Origin: Lachnoclostridium edouardi
GTDB taxonomy: Bacteria; Bacillota; Clostridia; Lachnospirales; Lachnospiraceae
Assembly: GCF_900240245.1 (NCBI RefSeq)
Contig: NZ_OESQ01000001.1
Span: forward strand, 2,068,187-2,110,410
DNA length: 42,224 nt
Reading direction: 5' to 3'
How positions within the stretch are numbered: the first letter of the stretch is position 1; each line of letters starts with the position of its first letter. This document shows, piece after piece, positions 16,232 to 24,812 of this stretch. Both the position numbers and the translations under genes were made by a program. Below the pieces are notes generated by a model. That model was not told the DNA's origin. It saw only the letters and a list, made by a program, of their open reading frames with translations, and ran no database searches.

Positions 16232-16936
16232 ATGAAAGTAACGTTTATTCACCACAGCTCCTTTTTAGTGGAGACTGACAGCAGATACCTATTATTTGAT
16301 TATTTTCAGGGGGAGCTGCCTGATATGAAGGATGACAAGCCTTTATATATACTGGCCAGCCACCGCCATGGAGACCATTTCTCTCCGGTGATTTTTCAGT
16401 TGGCAAAAAAAAGGCCTTTGATGACAACTTTTTATATTCTTTCCAGTGATATATGGAAGAAACATGTGCCTGAGGACATGGTAAAGCAGACGGTTTTTAT
16501 GAAGGCCCATGAGAAAAAAGAAGTATTTCCAGGTATGGAAATAGAGACTTTAAAGTCTACTGACGAGGGCGTGGCTTTTTTGATTCACTGCGACGGACAG
16601 ACAATTTACCACAGCGGAGATTTAAATAACTGGTATTGGTCCTCTGAGGGGGACGACTGGAATCAAAAAATGGAGCGTTTATATAACCAGGAGTTAAGCA
16701 GAATTCAAGGAGTTAAAATAGACGCAGGGTTTGTGCCTTTAGACGGAAGGCAGGAAGAGGGATTTTTCCTGGGTATGGACCAGTTTATGAAAAAGGTAGG
16801 AGCAAATATTGTATTTCCCATGCACTGCTGGGGAGATTTTTCCGTAATAGGCAGGCTGAAATCTATGGAGCGCTCCAAAGCCTATAGAGACAAGGTTGCA
16901 GATATTAACCGGGACGGGGAAGAATTTCAGATTTAA
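16232..16936 (+). CDS. Metallo-beta-lactamase-fold hydrolase (UlaG-like)
   Basis: The 234-residue protein starts KVTFIHHSSFLVE, the typical first strands of UlaG-like MBL proteins, and has the metal motif HRHGDHF (45-51), matching HxHxDH. Later ligands are plausible in YHSGDLNNWYW and FPMHCWGD. The substrate is unknown. It follows the zinc-ribbon gene after 10 bases with an AAGGAG site, so it is probably co-transcribed. Confidence 0.85.
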   Translation: MKVTFIHHSSFLVETDSRYLLFDYFQGELPDMKDDKPLYILASHRHGDHFSPVIFQLAKKRPLMTTFYILSSDIWKKHVPEDMVKQTVFMKAHEKKEVFPGMEIETLKSTDEGVAFLIHCDGQTIYHSGDLNNWYWSSEGDDWNQKMERLYNQELSRIQGVKIDAGFVPLDGRQEEGFFLGMDQFMKKVGANIVFPMHCWGDFSVIGRLKSMERSKAYRDKVADINRDGEEFQI

Positions 16937-16965
16937 TAAAAGGTAAACTCAGATTTAATAAAAGG
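16927..16965. repeat. Short tandem duplication
   Basis: The 17-base unit TCAGATTTAATAAAAGG occurs twice, 22 bases apart, covering the last codons of the MBL gene and the gap before pyrC. It looks like a local slippage duplication. Confidence 0.7.
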
Positions 16966-17002
16966 CAGACTATATTGGCTGTAAAAGAAGGAGGAATGAG
17001 AA

Positions 17003-18274
17003 ATGTTGTTGATTAAAGGCGGACGCGTAATTGATCCGAAGACAGGGATGGATCAGGTTCAGGACATTGTAATTCAGGACGGGATAATAAAGACTGTAGG
17101 ACAGGCAGATCAGGCAGAATATGATAAGGTAATTGACGCTTCAGGAAAAATTGTGGGGCCGGGACTTGTGGATGTGCATGTACATTTCAGAGATCCGGGA
17201 CTGACATATAAAGAGGATATTCAGACAGGAGCGGCAGCTGCGGCAAAAGGCGGTTTTACGACTGTGGTTTGTATGGCAAATACAAAGCCGGTTGTAGATA
17301 ATGAGGAGACTTTAGAATATGTAATCAGCCAGGGAAAGAAGACAAAAATTCACGTTCTTGCAGCTGCTGCTATATCAAAAGGCTTAAAGGGTCAGGAGCT
17401 GACAAACATGGAGGAGCTGAAGGCCAAGGGAGCGGCAGGATTTACAGACGACGGCATCCCGTTAATGGACGCTTCTATGGTAAAAAAAGCTATGGAGGAG
17501 GCGGCCAGGCTGGATGTGCCTTTAAGCTTCCACGAGGAGGACCCACAGTTTATCCAGAATAATGGCATCAGCCGGGGAGCAGTATCTGAACAGCTGGGGA
17601 TTTTCGGCTCTCCTGCTTTGGCTGAGGACGTGCTGGTAGCCAGAGACTGTATGCTGGCTCTGCACACAGGAGCTTCAGTCAATATCCAGCATATTAGTTC
17701 TGGAAATTCTGTAAAAATGGTAGAGCTGGCGAAGGCCTTAGGGGCTAAGGTGACGGCTGAGGTGACGCCTCACCATTTTGCTTTAACTGAGGACTCAGTA
17801 TTAGAGCACGGCGCTCTGGCCAAAATGAATCCTCCTCTTAGAACAGAAAAGGACAGGCAGCAGTTGATTGAAGGTCTGAAAAGCGGCGCTATTGATATTA
17901 TTGCCACAGATCATGCGCCTCACAGCACAGAAGAAAAAAATAAGCCTTTAACAGAAGCCCCCAGCGGCATTATTGGCCTGGAGACAGCTCTTTCTTTAGG
18001 CATTATGGAGCTGGTGGATAAGGGACATTTAACTATGGTGCAGCTGATGGAAAAGATGAGTTTAAATCCCGCCAGGCTGTATCGCTTAGACAAGGGATAT
18101 ATAGAGGAGGGAGGCCCTGCAGATCTGGTGATTTTTGATGAAAAGGAAATGTGGAGGGCAGAGGAATTTGTTTCTAAGGCAGAAAATAGTCCGTTTAAAG
18201 GAAAAGAGCTAAAGGGAAAGGTGAAATACACTATTTGCGGCGGAGAGATTGCTTATGATGACGGAGAAATATAA
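17003..18274 (+). CDS. pyrC: Dihydroorotase
   Basis: Dihydroorotase cyclises N-carbamoyl-aspartate to dihydroorotate in pyrimidine synthesis. The 423-residue length and motifs fit the class I enzyme: metal-binding DVHVHFRDPG (57-66, His59 and His61), HHFALTED, and ATDHAPH (301-307). AGGAGG precedes ATG 17003. The gene ends inside the start of the following HAD gene, so the two are coupled. The rest of the pyrimidine pathway is not in the window. The related hydantoinase at 26026 has a different metal motif, so the two are not interchangeable. Confidence 0.95.
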   Translation: MLLIKGGRVIDPKTGMDQVQDIVIQDGIIKTVGQADQAEYDKVIDASGKIVGPGLVDVHVHFRDPGLTYKEDIQTGAAAAAKGGFTTVVCMANTKPVVDNEETLEYVISQGKKTKIHVLAAAAISKGLKGQELTNMEELKAKGAAGFTDDGIPLMDASMVKKAMEEAARLDVPLSFHEEDPQFIQNNGISRGAVSEQLGIFGSPALAEDVLVARDCMLALHTGASVNIQHISSGNSVKMVELAKALGAKVTAEVTPHHFALTEDSVLEHGALAKMNPPLRTEKDRQQLIEGLKSGAIDIIATDHAPHSTEEKNKPLTEAPSGIIGLETALSLGIMELVDKGHLTMVQLMEKMSLNPARLYRLDKGYIEEGGPADLVIFDEKEMWRAEEFVSKAENSPFKGKELKGKVKYTICGGEIAYDDGEI

Positions 18275-18944
18275 AGTAGTTCTTATGGATATAGACGGTA
18301 CTTTATTAGATTTTGACCAGGCAGAAACAGACGGAATCAGGCAGGTTATGAAAGCCTACGGAGTGTGCCCTGACAGGGAAAAAGAGAAAGAGTATCATCA
18401 TATTAATCAGGGGCTGTGGCAGCAGTTTGAGCGGGGAGAAATTCAAAAACAGCAGATTATGGACACCCGGTTTCACATATTCTTTGGGAGCATGGGGATT
18501 ACTGTAGACGGGAAGGAGGCAGAGCGCTTATATAGGCAGCAGTTAAATAACAGCGCTCTTCTCCTTCCCGGGGCCCGGGAAATATGCGCCTATCTTTCTG
18601 AAAAATATAGTATGTATGTAGTGACCAACGGTTTATCAGCCACTCAGTTTCACAGACTGAAAATATCAGGACTGGAGCAGTATTTTCAGGGTGTATTTGT
18701 GTCTGAGGATGCAGGCAGCCAAAAGCCTCAGAAGGAATTTTTTGATTACTGCTTTTCTAAAATAATTCCCTGCGCCAGAGAGGAAGCTGTGATTGTAGGA
18801 GATTCTTTATCCTCGGATATTTTAGGGGGAATAAATGCCGGCGTTGCTACCTGCTGGTATAATCCCAAGAAAAATGAAAACTCCGGGAAAATAAAGCCTG
18901 ACTATGAAATCTGCCATTTAAAACAGCTGAAGGATATTTTGTAG
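18255..18944 (+). CDS. HAD-superfamily phosphatase (YjjG-like)
   Basis: The HAD motif I MDIDGTLLDFD (Asp12 nucleophile, Asp14), motif II Thr in VVTNG, and motif IV VGDSLSSDI are all present. The general layout fits YjjG/pyrimidine nucleotidase or related HAD-IA enzymes. ATG 18255 has GGAGAG seven bases upstream, within the end of pyrC, so the genes overlap by 20 bases and are probably translated together. A role cleaning up pyrimidine nucleotides would suit the link to pyrC but is inference. Confidence 0.85.
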   Translation: MMTEKYKVVLMDIDGTLLDFDQAETDGIRQVMKAYGVCPDREKEKEYHHINQGLWQQFERGEIQKQQIMDTRFHIFFGSMGITVDGKEAERLYRQQLNNSALLLPGAREICAYLSEKYSMYVVTNGLSATQFHRLKISGLEQYFQGVFVSEDAGSQKPQKEFFDYCFSKIIPCAREEAVIVGDSLSSDILGGINAGVATCWYNPKKNENSGKIKPDYEICHLKQLKDIL

Positions 18945-18951
18945 AATTTTC

Positions 18952-18988
18952 TTGCCAAAAATACTTTAGTATGCTACCATAGTAGCAT
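18952..18988 (+). promoter_or_regulatory. Promoter with overlapping palindromic operator, ABC transporter operon
   Basis: TTGCCA (18952-18957) and TACCAT (18975-18980) are 17 bases apart. An inverted repeat ATGCTAC/GTAGCAT with a four-base spacer covers 18971-18988, overlapping the -10 box, which is the usual place for a repressor operator. The regulator is not identifiable here. Confidence 0.5.
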
Positions 18989-19013
18989 GTTGAAAATCAG
19001 GAGGAAAAGGATT

Positions 19014-19907
19014 ATGAAAAAGAGTTTGATTAGTGTATTAATGGCAATGACAGTGATGGCGGCAACAGCCGGATGCAGCCAGGGAGGAGATAGCGCCACA
19101 GCTGCAGCTGAGGCAAAAAATGAAACTGAAACTAAGGCGGCAGAGGAAAGCACAGAAGCTGAAGCTGACAGTCAGTCAGAAGAAACTGACGGGGAGGAAG
19201 CTAAGGGAGAGGGAAGTACATTTACAGTTGGCTTTGACGCAGATTTTCCTCCAATGGGCTTTAAGGCAGAGGACGGAAGCTACACAGGCTTTGACCTGGC
19301 TTTAGCAAAAGAGGTAGCCGACAGATTGGGAATGACATTTGTGGCTCAGCCTATTGCATGGGATGCAAAGGATATGGAGCTGGAGTCAGGAACTATTGAC
19401 TGTATTTGGAACGGATTTACCATGACAGGCAGAGAGGACAGCTACACATGGTCAGACCCATATATGGATAATGAGCAGGTGTTTGTAGTTTCTAAGGATT
19501 CTGGAATTGCAACAACAGCAGATTTGGCAGGAAAGGTTGTGGAGGTTCAGGTGGATTCTTCAGCAGAGGCAGCTTTAAATGAGGATGCTGAGTTAACCGG
19601 CACCTTTGCTTCCCTGGAAAAAACTCCAAACTACAATCAGGCGTTTATGGATTTAGAGATGGGCTCTGTGGACGCTATTGCAATGGACAGCGTAGTTGCT
19701 AAATATCAGCTGAAATTAAGAGAGTCTGACGCAGTGATTTTAGATGAGGTTCTGGCTTCAGAAAAATATGGAATTGGATTTAAGCTGGGCAATGAGGAAT
19801 TAAGGGATCAGGTTCAGGCTACTTTAAATGAAATGGCAGAGGATGGAACAATAGCTGAGATTTCTCAGGAATGGTTTGGAAGCGACGTTACAACTTTTGG
19901 AAAGTAA
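19014..19907 (+). CDS. Amino-acid ABC transporter substrate-binding lipoprotein
   Basis: This is a family 3 periplasmic-type binding protein anchored as a lipoprotein. ATG 19014 has AGGAGG nine bases upstream and gives a signal peptide MKKSLISVLMAM ending TAGC, with Cys21 as the lipid anchor. A low-complexity acidic linker (about 27-70, rich in Glu, Ala and Thr) follows. The binding domain begins FTVGFDADFPPMGF and contains FDLALAKEVADRLG. The likely ligand is a polar amino acid; the exact one cannot be told. Permease and ATPase genes follow directly. Confidence 0.92.
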   Translation: MKKSLISVLMAMTVMAATAGCSQGGDSATAAAEAKNETETKAAEESTEAEADSQSEETDGEEAKGEGSTFTVGFDADFPPMGFKAEDGSYTGFDLALAKEVADRLGMTFVAQPIAWDAKDMELESGTIDCIWNGFTMTGREDSYTWSDPYMDNEQVFVVSKDSGIATTADLAGKVVEVQVDSSAEAALNEDAELTGTFASLEKTPNYNQAFMDLEMGSVDAIAMDSVVAKYQLKLRESDAVILDEVLASEKYGIGFKLGNEELRDQVQATLNEMAEDGTIAEISQEWFGSDVTTFGK

Positions 19908-19923
19908 TTTGAGGATTGAAAAT

Positions 19924-20580
19924 ATGATTTCAAAAATAGGGGCTATGATGCCTCAGCTGCTGGCAGGTATGGGAGTCAGCATACAGATTTTTGTGGTGAC
20001 TCTGCTGTTTTCCCTGCCTTTGGGGCTGATAGTGGCTTTTGGAAGAATGTCAAAAAATCCAGTGGTGAGAACAGTAAGTAAGTTCTACATATCTATTATG
20101 AGGGGAACCCCTCTTATGCTGCAGCTGATGGTAGTTTATTTCGGACCGTATTATTTATTTAAAATTAAGGTGACAAATGATTACCGGCTGTGGGCTACAT
20201 TTATTGGTTTTGTAATTAATTATTCTGCATATTTTGCAGAGATTTACCGCAGCGGAATCCAGTCTATGCCTGTAGGCCAGTATGAGGCGGCAAAGCTTTT
20301 GGGCTACGGCAGAGGGCAGACGTTTTTCCAGATTATTCTGCCCCAGGTAATAAAACGGATTCTGCCTTCAGTGACTAATGAGGTAATCACTTTAGTAAAG
20401 GATACTTCCCTGGCATTTACCATCAGCGTTATGGAAATGTTTACCATAGCAAAGCAGCTGGCCTCCGCTCAGGCCAGCATGACGCCTTTTATTGCAGCAG
20501 GATTATTTTATTATATTTTTAACCTGTTAGTGGCTGCTGTTATGGATGCAGTTGAGAAAAAACTTTCTTACTATCAATAG
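19924..20580 (+). CDS. Amino-acid ABC transporter permease (HisM/GlnP type)
   Basis: This 218-residue membrane protein has several hydrophobic segments (for example [22 protein letters not shown]) and the EAA loop [20 protein letters not shown] that docks to the ATPase. ATG 19924 has GAGG ten bases upstream, 16 bases after the binding-protein stop. Only one permease gene is present, so the transporter is probably a homodimer, as in GlnP-type systems. Confidence 0.92.
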   Translation: MISKIGAMMPQLLAGMGVSIQIFVVTLLFSLPLGLIVAFGRMSKNPVVRTVSKFYISIMRGTPLMLQLMVVYFGPYYLFKIKVTNDYRLWATFIGFVINYSAYFAEIYRSGIQSMPVGQYEAAKLLGYGRGQTFFQIILPQVIKRILPSVTNEVITLVKDTSLAFTISVMEMFTIAKQLASAQASMTPFIAAGLFYYIFNLLVAAVMDAVEKKLSYYQ

Positions 20581-20591
20581 GGAGGCTGTTT

Positions 20592-21368
20592 ATGTATTTG
20601 CTGGAAATGAATCACATCCGAAAATCCTTTGGTGATCTGGAGGTTATAAAGGATATTTCCCTGAATGTAGAGGAAGGGGAAATCGTATCTATTATAGGGC
20701 CCTCAGGTTCAGGAAAATCCACCTTGCTCAGATGTGCCACAATGTTAGAAACTATTGACAGCGGGCAGATTGTATACCTGGGCAAAAAAGCTGCCTGGAG
20801 TGGGGAAAACGGCCAGGCGGTGTACGCGCCAAAGGGAGAGCTAAAAGAAATACAGAAAAGTTATGGGCTGGTATTTCAGAATTTTAATTTATTCCCTCAT
20901 TTTTCCGTATTAAAAAATATTGTTCACGCACCTCTTTGCGTGCAGAAAAGAAATAAAGAGCAGGTATACTATGAGGCAGAGATTTTGCTTCAAAAAATGG
21001 GATTGTCAGATAAAGCAGAGGCATATCCCTGCCAGCTATCTGGAGGACAATGTCAAAGAGTGGCGATTGCCAGAGCCTTAGCCTTAAATCCTAAAATTTT
21101 GTTTTTTGACGAGCCCACCTCAGCCCTGGACCCTGAATTAACAGGGGAGGTTTTAAAGGTAATTCGTTCCCTGGCTGATATGGATATTACAATGGTGATT
21201 GTAACTCACGAAATGGCTTTTGCCAGAGACATTTCAGACAGAGTAATTTTTATGGCTGACGGAATTATTGTGGAGGAAGGCGCCCCGGAAGATGTGTTTG
21301 CCTCCAATAATGAGAGAACTCAAAGCTTTTTAGGCCGATATGGAGAGCTTTTGCAGAAAAATAGGTAA
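20592..21368 (+). CDS. Amino-acid ABC transporter ATP-binding protein (GlnQ type)
   Basis: The 258-residue ATPase has Walker [10 protein letters not shown] (36-44), the signature [15 protein letters not shown], Walker B ILFFDEP and a switch His in VTHEM. It belongs to the polar-amino-acid transporter group. A GGGAGG site precedes the ATG. A strong terminator lies just after its stop, ending the three-gene operon. Confidence 0.94.
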   Translation: MYLLEMNHIRKSFGDLEVIKDISLNVEEGEIVSIIGPSGSGKSTLLRCATMLETIDSGQIVYLGKKAAWSGENGQAVYAPKGELKEIQKSYGLVFQNFNLFPHFSVLKNIVHAPLCVQKRNKEQVYYEAEILLQKMGLSDKAEAYPCQLSGGQCQRVAIARALALNPKILFFDEPTSALDPELTGEVLKVIRSLADMDITMVIVTHEMAFARDISDRVIFMADGIIVEEGAPEDVFASNNERTQSFLGRYGELLQKNR

Positions 21369-21398
21369 TTTTTGCCACAGAAAATATATTTCAAAAAG

Positions 21399-21438
21399 CC
21401 GCTGTACCATGATATGATAGGAATGGTACAGCGGTTTT
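21399..21438 (+). terminator. Terminator of the ABC transporter operon
   Basis: CCGCTGTACCAT (21399-21410) pairs perfectly with ATGGTACAGCGG (21423-21434) and is followed by TTTT. It argues against any start of the next gene upstream of this point. Confidence 0.8.
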
Positions 21439-21464
21439 GCTGTTATGAAACGGGGGTGAAGACC

Positions 21465-23240
21465 TTGAACAGAAGTATTTTGCTGGAGATTCAGGAAACA
21501 GTAATGAAATATGCAGACATTATGTCTAAAATATCTGGAATTGATGTGGAAGTAGTAGATGAAAATTTGTTTCGCGTTGCAGGCACAGGCCTGTTTGCAG
21601 ATAAAGTGAATGAGGACATGTCCCAGGAGGCCTATGTATACCGCCATATTTTAGAAACAGGAAGGCCTCAGATTATTTATCAGCCTGGGGAGGCGGCGTT
21701 TTGTCAAAGCTGTCCTAAAAAAGAGAACTGCGGGGAGGAAATTGAAATATCTATGCCGGTGCGCCTGGAAAGAAAGATAATTGGAGTAATCGGCTTGGTA
21801 GGCAGTACTTTAAAGCAGAAAAACATGATTTTAAAAAATGAAAAAATGTATTTGGAGCTGGTGGAACAAATTACAGATTTTATTACAGCTAAAGCGGCGG
21901 AAATTTTGGAGATGGAGAAAATGGAAGCTTTAATGGCTACTTTAGAATGTACAATGAACCGGGTAGAGCAGGGAATTCTAATATTAAGCAATAAAGGCAG
22001 CGTTACTGCGGCCAATGATTCTGCCAGAAAGCAGCTGAAGCTTGAGGTTTCAGAAAAAAGCCAGATTCAGATTGAGCCTACAGGGGACAGTATGAACGGA
22101 CAGACAGAGTACAGAATTGCAGCCAGAGGCTGCACTCATCAGGTGCTGGGACAGCTGTATGATTTGGAGCAGGCAGGAGGCCTGTATTCCCAGGTATTTG
22201 TATTTACAGACAATAAAGATTACCACAATAAATTGTATGAGATGACGGCCACTTTAAATGTAGGCAGTATTATTGGCAGCAGTAAAAGAACTGGGGAACT
22301 GAGACAGGAAATCAGTAAAATCGCCGGCAGCACCTCCACAGTGTTAATTACAGGGGAAAGCGGCACGGGAAAAGAACTGGTGGCCACAGCTATCTGGAAA
22401 GCCAGCCAAAGGAAGGATAAAAGATTTATTGCAATTAACTGCGCGGCTATTCCTGAGCCTTTGCTGGAGTCAGAGCTGTTCGGCTACGTAAAAGGGGCGT
22501 TTACAGGAGCGGACCCAAACGGCAGAATCGGAAAATTTGAGCTGGCAAACCATGGAGTAATATTTTTAGATGAAATCGGAGATATGCCTCTTTATCTTCA
22601 GGCAAAGTTATTAAGGGTGCTTCAGGAAAGAAAAATCACCCGTATTGGCTCTAACCAGGTAATTCCTATTGATATCAGAGTAATTGCAGCAACCAACAGA
22701 GACTTAAAAACTATGATAAAGGACAATAAATTCAGGGAGGATTTGTACTACAGGTTAAATGTGATTCCCCTTCAAATCGCCCCTTTAAGGGAGAGGAAGG
22801 AGGACATTATAGATCTGACAGAATTTTTCTCCAGGCGGTATTCCAGGCTGTTTGGAAAAACCTTAAAAGGAATTGACAGCCAGGCTTTAGAAGCTTTGCA
22901 GAACCACAGATGGACAGGAAATGTAAGAGAGCTGGAAAATACTATAGAGTTTATGGTAAATATGATTGGGGAGGACGGAATTCTGACAGTGAAAACACTT
23001 CCCAGAGGTTTTTTAAAGGATGACCAGACGGAGGATTTAAATGAGGCAAGGGAAAATAAAGCTTTTTTGAACGTGGAGGAGCATGAAGACGGCTTGATTA
23101 TTCCAATGAAAGAGCTTGAGAAGCAGGCGATCTGGGCGGCCTTAAATAAATTTGGAAGAGACACTGAAGGGAAGAAAAAAGCAGCTAAGGCGTTGGGAAT
23201 CGGTTTGGCCACACTTTACAGAAAGCTGGAGAACTTTTAA
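21465..23240 (+). CDS. Sigma-54-dependent activator, YgeV-like
   Basis: This enhancer-binding protein drives sigma-54 promoters. TTG 21465 follows a GGGGGTG site and lies after the terminator, giving 591 residues; GTG 21456 is an alternative. The N-terminal sensor region holds a Cys cluster (CQSCPKKENC) and PAS/GAF-like segments (RVEQGILILSNKGSVTAANDSA). The AAA+ core is complete: GESGTGKE (297-304), GAFTGA (344-349) for sigma-54 contact, and DEIGDMP. A Fis-type HTH (KKAAKALGIGLATLYRKLENF region) ends the protein. E. coli YgeV, of nearly the same length, lies in the matching place before ygeX/ygeY and is linked to purine/urate use. The ligand here is unknown. Confidence 0.9.
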   Translation: MNRSILLEIQETVMKYADIMSKISGIDVEVVDENLFRVAGTGLFADKVNEDMSQEAYVYRHILETGRPQIIYQPGEAAFCQSCPKKENCGEEIEISMPVRLERKIIGVIGLVGSTLKQKNMILKNEKMYLELVEQITDFITAKAAEILEMEKMEALMATLECTMNRVEQGILILSNKGSVTAANDSARKQLKLEVSEKSQIQIEPTGDSMNGQTEYRIAARGCTHQVLGQLYDLEQAGGLYSQVFVFTDNKDYHNKLYEMTATLNVGSIIGSSKRTGELRQEISKIAGSTSTVLITGESGTGKELVATAIWKASQRKDKRFIAINCAAIPEPLLESELFGYVKGAFTGADPNGRIGKFELANHGVIFLDEIGDMPLYLQAKLLRVLQERKITRIGSNQVIPIDIRVIAATNRDLKTMIKDNKFREDLYYRLNVIPLQIAPLRERKEDIIDLTEFFSRRYSRLFGKTLKGIDSQALEALQNHRWTGNVRELENTIEFMVNMIGEDGILTVKTLPRGFLKDDQTEDLNEARENKAFLNVEEHEDGLIIPMKELEKQAIWAALNKFGRDTEGKKKAAKALGIGLATLYRKLENF

Positions 23241-23266
23241 TAATAATAAATATGTAACTATATATC

Positions 23267-23322
23267 AGTCCCTGTATTTTGCAGAAAAAGCTATTTTAGA
23301 AGCAAAGTACAGGGACTTTTTC
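23267..23322 (+). terminator. Terminator after the sigma-54 activator gene
   Basis: A 16-base stem (AGTCCCTGTATTTTGC with GCAAAGTACAGGGACT, one G-U pair) with a 19-base loop is followed by TTTTTC. It isolates the activator gene from the operon it likely controls. Confidence 0.85.
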
Positions 23323-23330
23323 TTAACATA

Positions 23331-23389
23331 GAATTCTCAAAATGATAAAAGAGAATTCTCAAAATGGGAAATATTCTTAAAATGAGAAT
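23331..23389 (+). promoter_or_regulatory. Upstream activator sites for the sigma-54 activator
   Basis: GAATTCTCAAAATG occurs at 23331-23344 and 23353-23366, exactly 22 bases apart (two helical turns). A related copy, ATTCTTAAAATGAGAAT, lies at 23373-23389. Each ATTCTY faces an AGAAT, forming inverted-repeat sites. They lie about 110-165 bases upstream of the -24/-12 promoter, the normal distance for enhancer binding, and next to the activator gene. Confidence 0.75.
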
Positions 23390-23495
23390 AGATATAAGGA
23401 AGAAAGATTGGAAACGCAATTTTACAGTTAAGGGAAACGCCTTGAATTTTAAAGGGATTTTCATATAAGAAAAAGTTAAAGGAAAATTAGAAAAG

Positions 23496-23512
23496 TTGGC
23501 ATGGCTGTTGCT
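23496..23512 (+). promoter_or_regulatory. Sigma-54 (-24/-12) promoter
   Basis: TTGGCATGGCTGTTGCT matches the sigma-54 consensus TGGCAC-N5-TTGCW. The invariant GG (23498-23499) and GC (23510-23511) are exactly ten bases apart. It lies about 38 bases before ygeX. Confidence 0.92.
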
Positions 23513-23550
23513 ATATAAATAAGCAGAGAATGAATCAAGGGAGAATGAAA

Positions 23551-24753
23551 ATGGCAGATGAATTTAAATTAGTAAAAATAAAGGAAATCCCGGAAAAATA
23601 CAACATTAGCTTTTTAAGCGAGAAAGAGGCAGAAAAGGTTCAGAAATTCCACGCCAGCTTTCCTGTATATGACAAGACGCCTTTGGCTTCTTTTCCTGAT
23701 ACAGCAAAGGCTCTTGGACTGGGAGATATTTTTGTGAAAGACGAGTCTTACCGTTTTGGACTAAATGCGTTTAAGGTTTTAGGCGGCAGCTATGCAATAG
23801 GAAATTATATGGCCAAAAAACTGGGAGAAGATATAAGCAGGCTGACGTTTGAACAGCTGGCGTCTGATGAGACCAGAGAACAGCTGGGGGAAATTATATT
23901 TGTTACAGCTACAGACGGAAATCACGGAAGAGGGGTGGCGTGGACGGCCAGACAATTAAAACAGCGGGCAGTTGTGTATATGCCAAAGGGCAGCGCCCTG
24001 GAGCGGCTTCACAATATTCAGGCAGAGGGAGCAGAGGCAGAGATTACTGATATGAATTATGACCAGGCCGTAAGACTGGCAAATAAACAGGCGGCAGATA
24101 AAGGCTGGGTTATGGTTCAGGATACAGCCTGGGAGGGCTACGAAAATATTCCGACTTGGATTATGCAGGGCTACGGAACTATGGGATTTGAGGCTTATAA
24201 ACAGCTTTCCAAACCGCCTACCCACATATTCCTTCAGGCAGGCGTAGGCTCTATGGCGGGGGCTGTTACAGGTTTTTTTGCAAATGTGTACAAGGAAAAT
24301 AAACCCTTAATCACTATTGTGGAGCCTAATAAGGCAGACTGTTTATTTCGCACAGCAAAGGCAGACGACGGGAAGCTTCATTTTGTAACAGGAGATATGG
24401 ATACAATTATGGCCGGTCTGGCCTGCGGAGAGCCCTGCAGTATTGGCTGGAATGTGCTGAGAAGCTATGCAGATTATTTTATATCCTGTCCGGATTACAC
24501 GGCGGCGAAAGGAATGAGAATACTGGGCAATCCGGCAGGGCAGGATAAAAAGATAATTTCAGGAGAAAGCGGCGCTTCCGCTTTTGGCTGTGTGGCGGAA
24601 ATTATGACCAATCCTAAGCTGGAACATTTGAAAAAGGAACTGAAATTAGATGAGAATTCCACAGTATTGTTTTTCAGTACAGAAGGAGATACAGATAAGG
24701 AAAATTATAAAGCTATTGTGTGGGACGGAGCCTATTTTAGCGGCAGAAGGTAA
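23551..24753 (+). CDS. ygeX: Diaminopropionate ammonia-lyase
   Basis: This is a PLP enzyme converting 2,3-diaminopropionate to pyruvate and ammonia; the family is also part of gut bacterial purine/urate breakdown clusters. The protein has 400 residues, close to E. coli YgeX/DpaL. The PLP lysine is expected in RFGLNAFKVLGG (Lys75), with TDGNHGRGVAW near residue 120 as the second conserved stretch. The start is ATG 23551, seven bases after AAGGGAG; the ATG at 23530 lacks a site. First gene after the sigma-54 promoter. Confidence 0.95.
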   Translation: MADEFKLVKIKEIPEKYNISFLSEKEAEKVQKFHASFPVYDKTPLASFPDTAKALGLGDIFVKDESYRFGLNAFKVLGGSYAIGNYMAKKLGEDISRLTFEQLASDETREQLGEIIFVTATDGNHGRGVAWTARQLKQRAVVYMPKGSALERLHNIQAEGAEAEITDMNYDQAVRLANKQAADKGWVMVQDTAWEGYENIPTWIMQGYGTMGFEAYKQLSKPPTHIFLQAGVGSMAGAVTGFFANVYKENKPLITIVEPNKADCLFRTAKADDGKLHFVTGDMDTIMAGLACGEPCSIGWNVLRSYADYFISCPDYTAAKGMRILGNPAGQDKKIISGESGASAFGCVAEIMTNPKLEHLKKELKLDENSTVLFFSTEGDTDKENYKAIVWDGAYFSGRR

Positions 24754-24812
24754 ATTTTAGAGCGTCATATAAAAGGCGTGGACATAAAAAGAAAATCTCA
24801 GGAGGTAAAGTC

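Noticed and set aside
21372..21464. Extended N-terminus of the sigma-54 activator
   Set aside because: The extra codons read through a strong terminator hairpin and lack a ribosome site; the start at 21465 (or 21456) is better.
23331..23389. CRISPR-like array
   Set aside because: Only three short AT-rich copies with spacing of 18-22 bases; position before a sigma-54 promoter explains them as activator sites.
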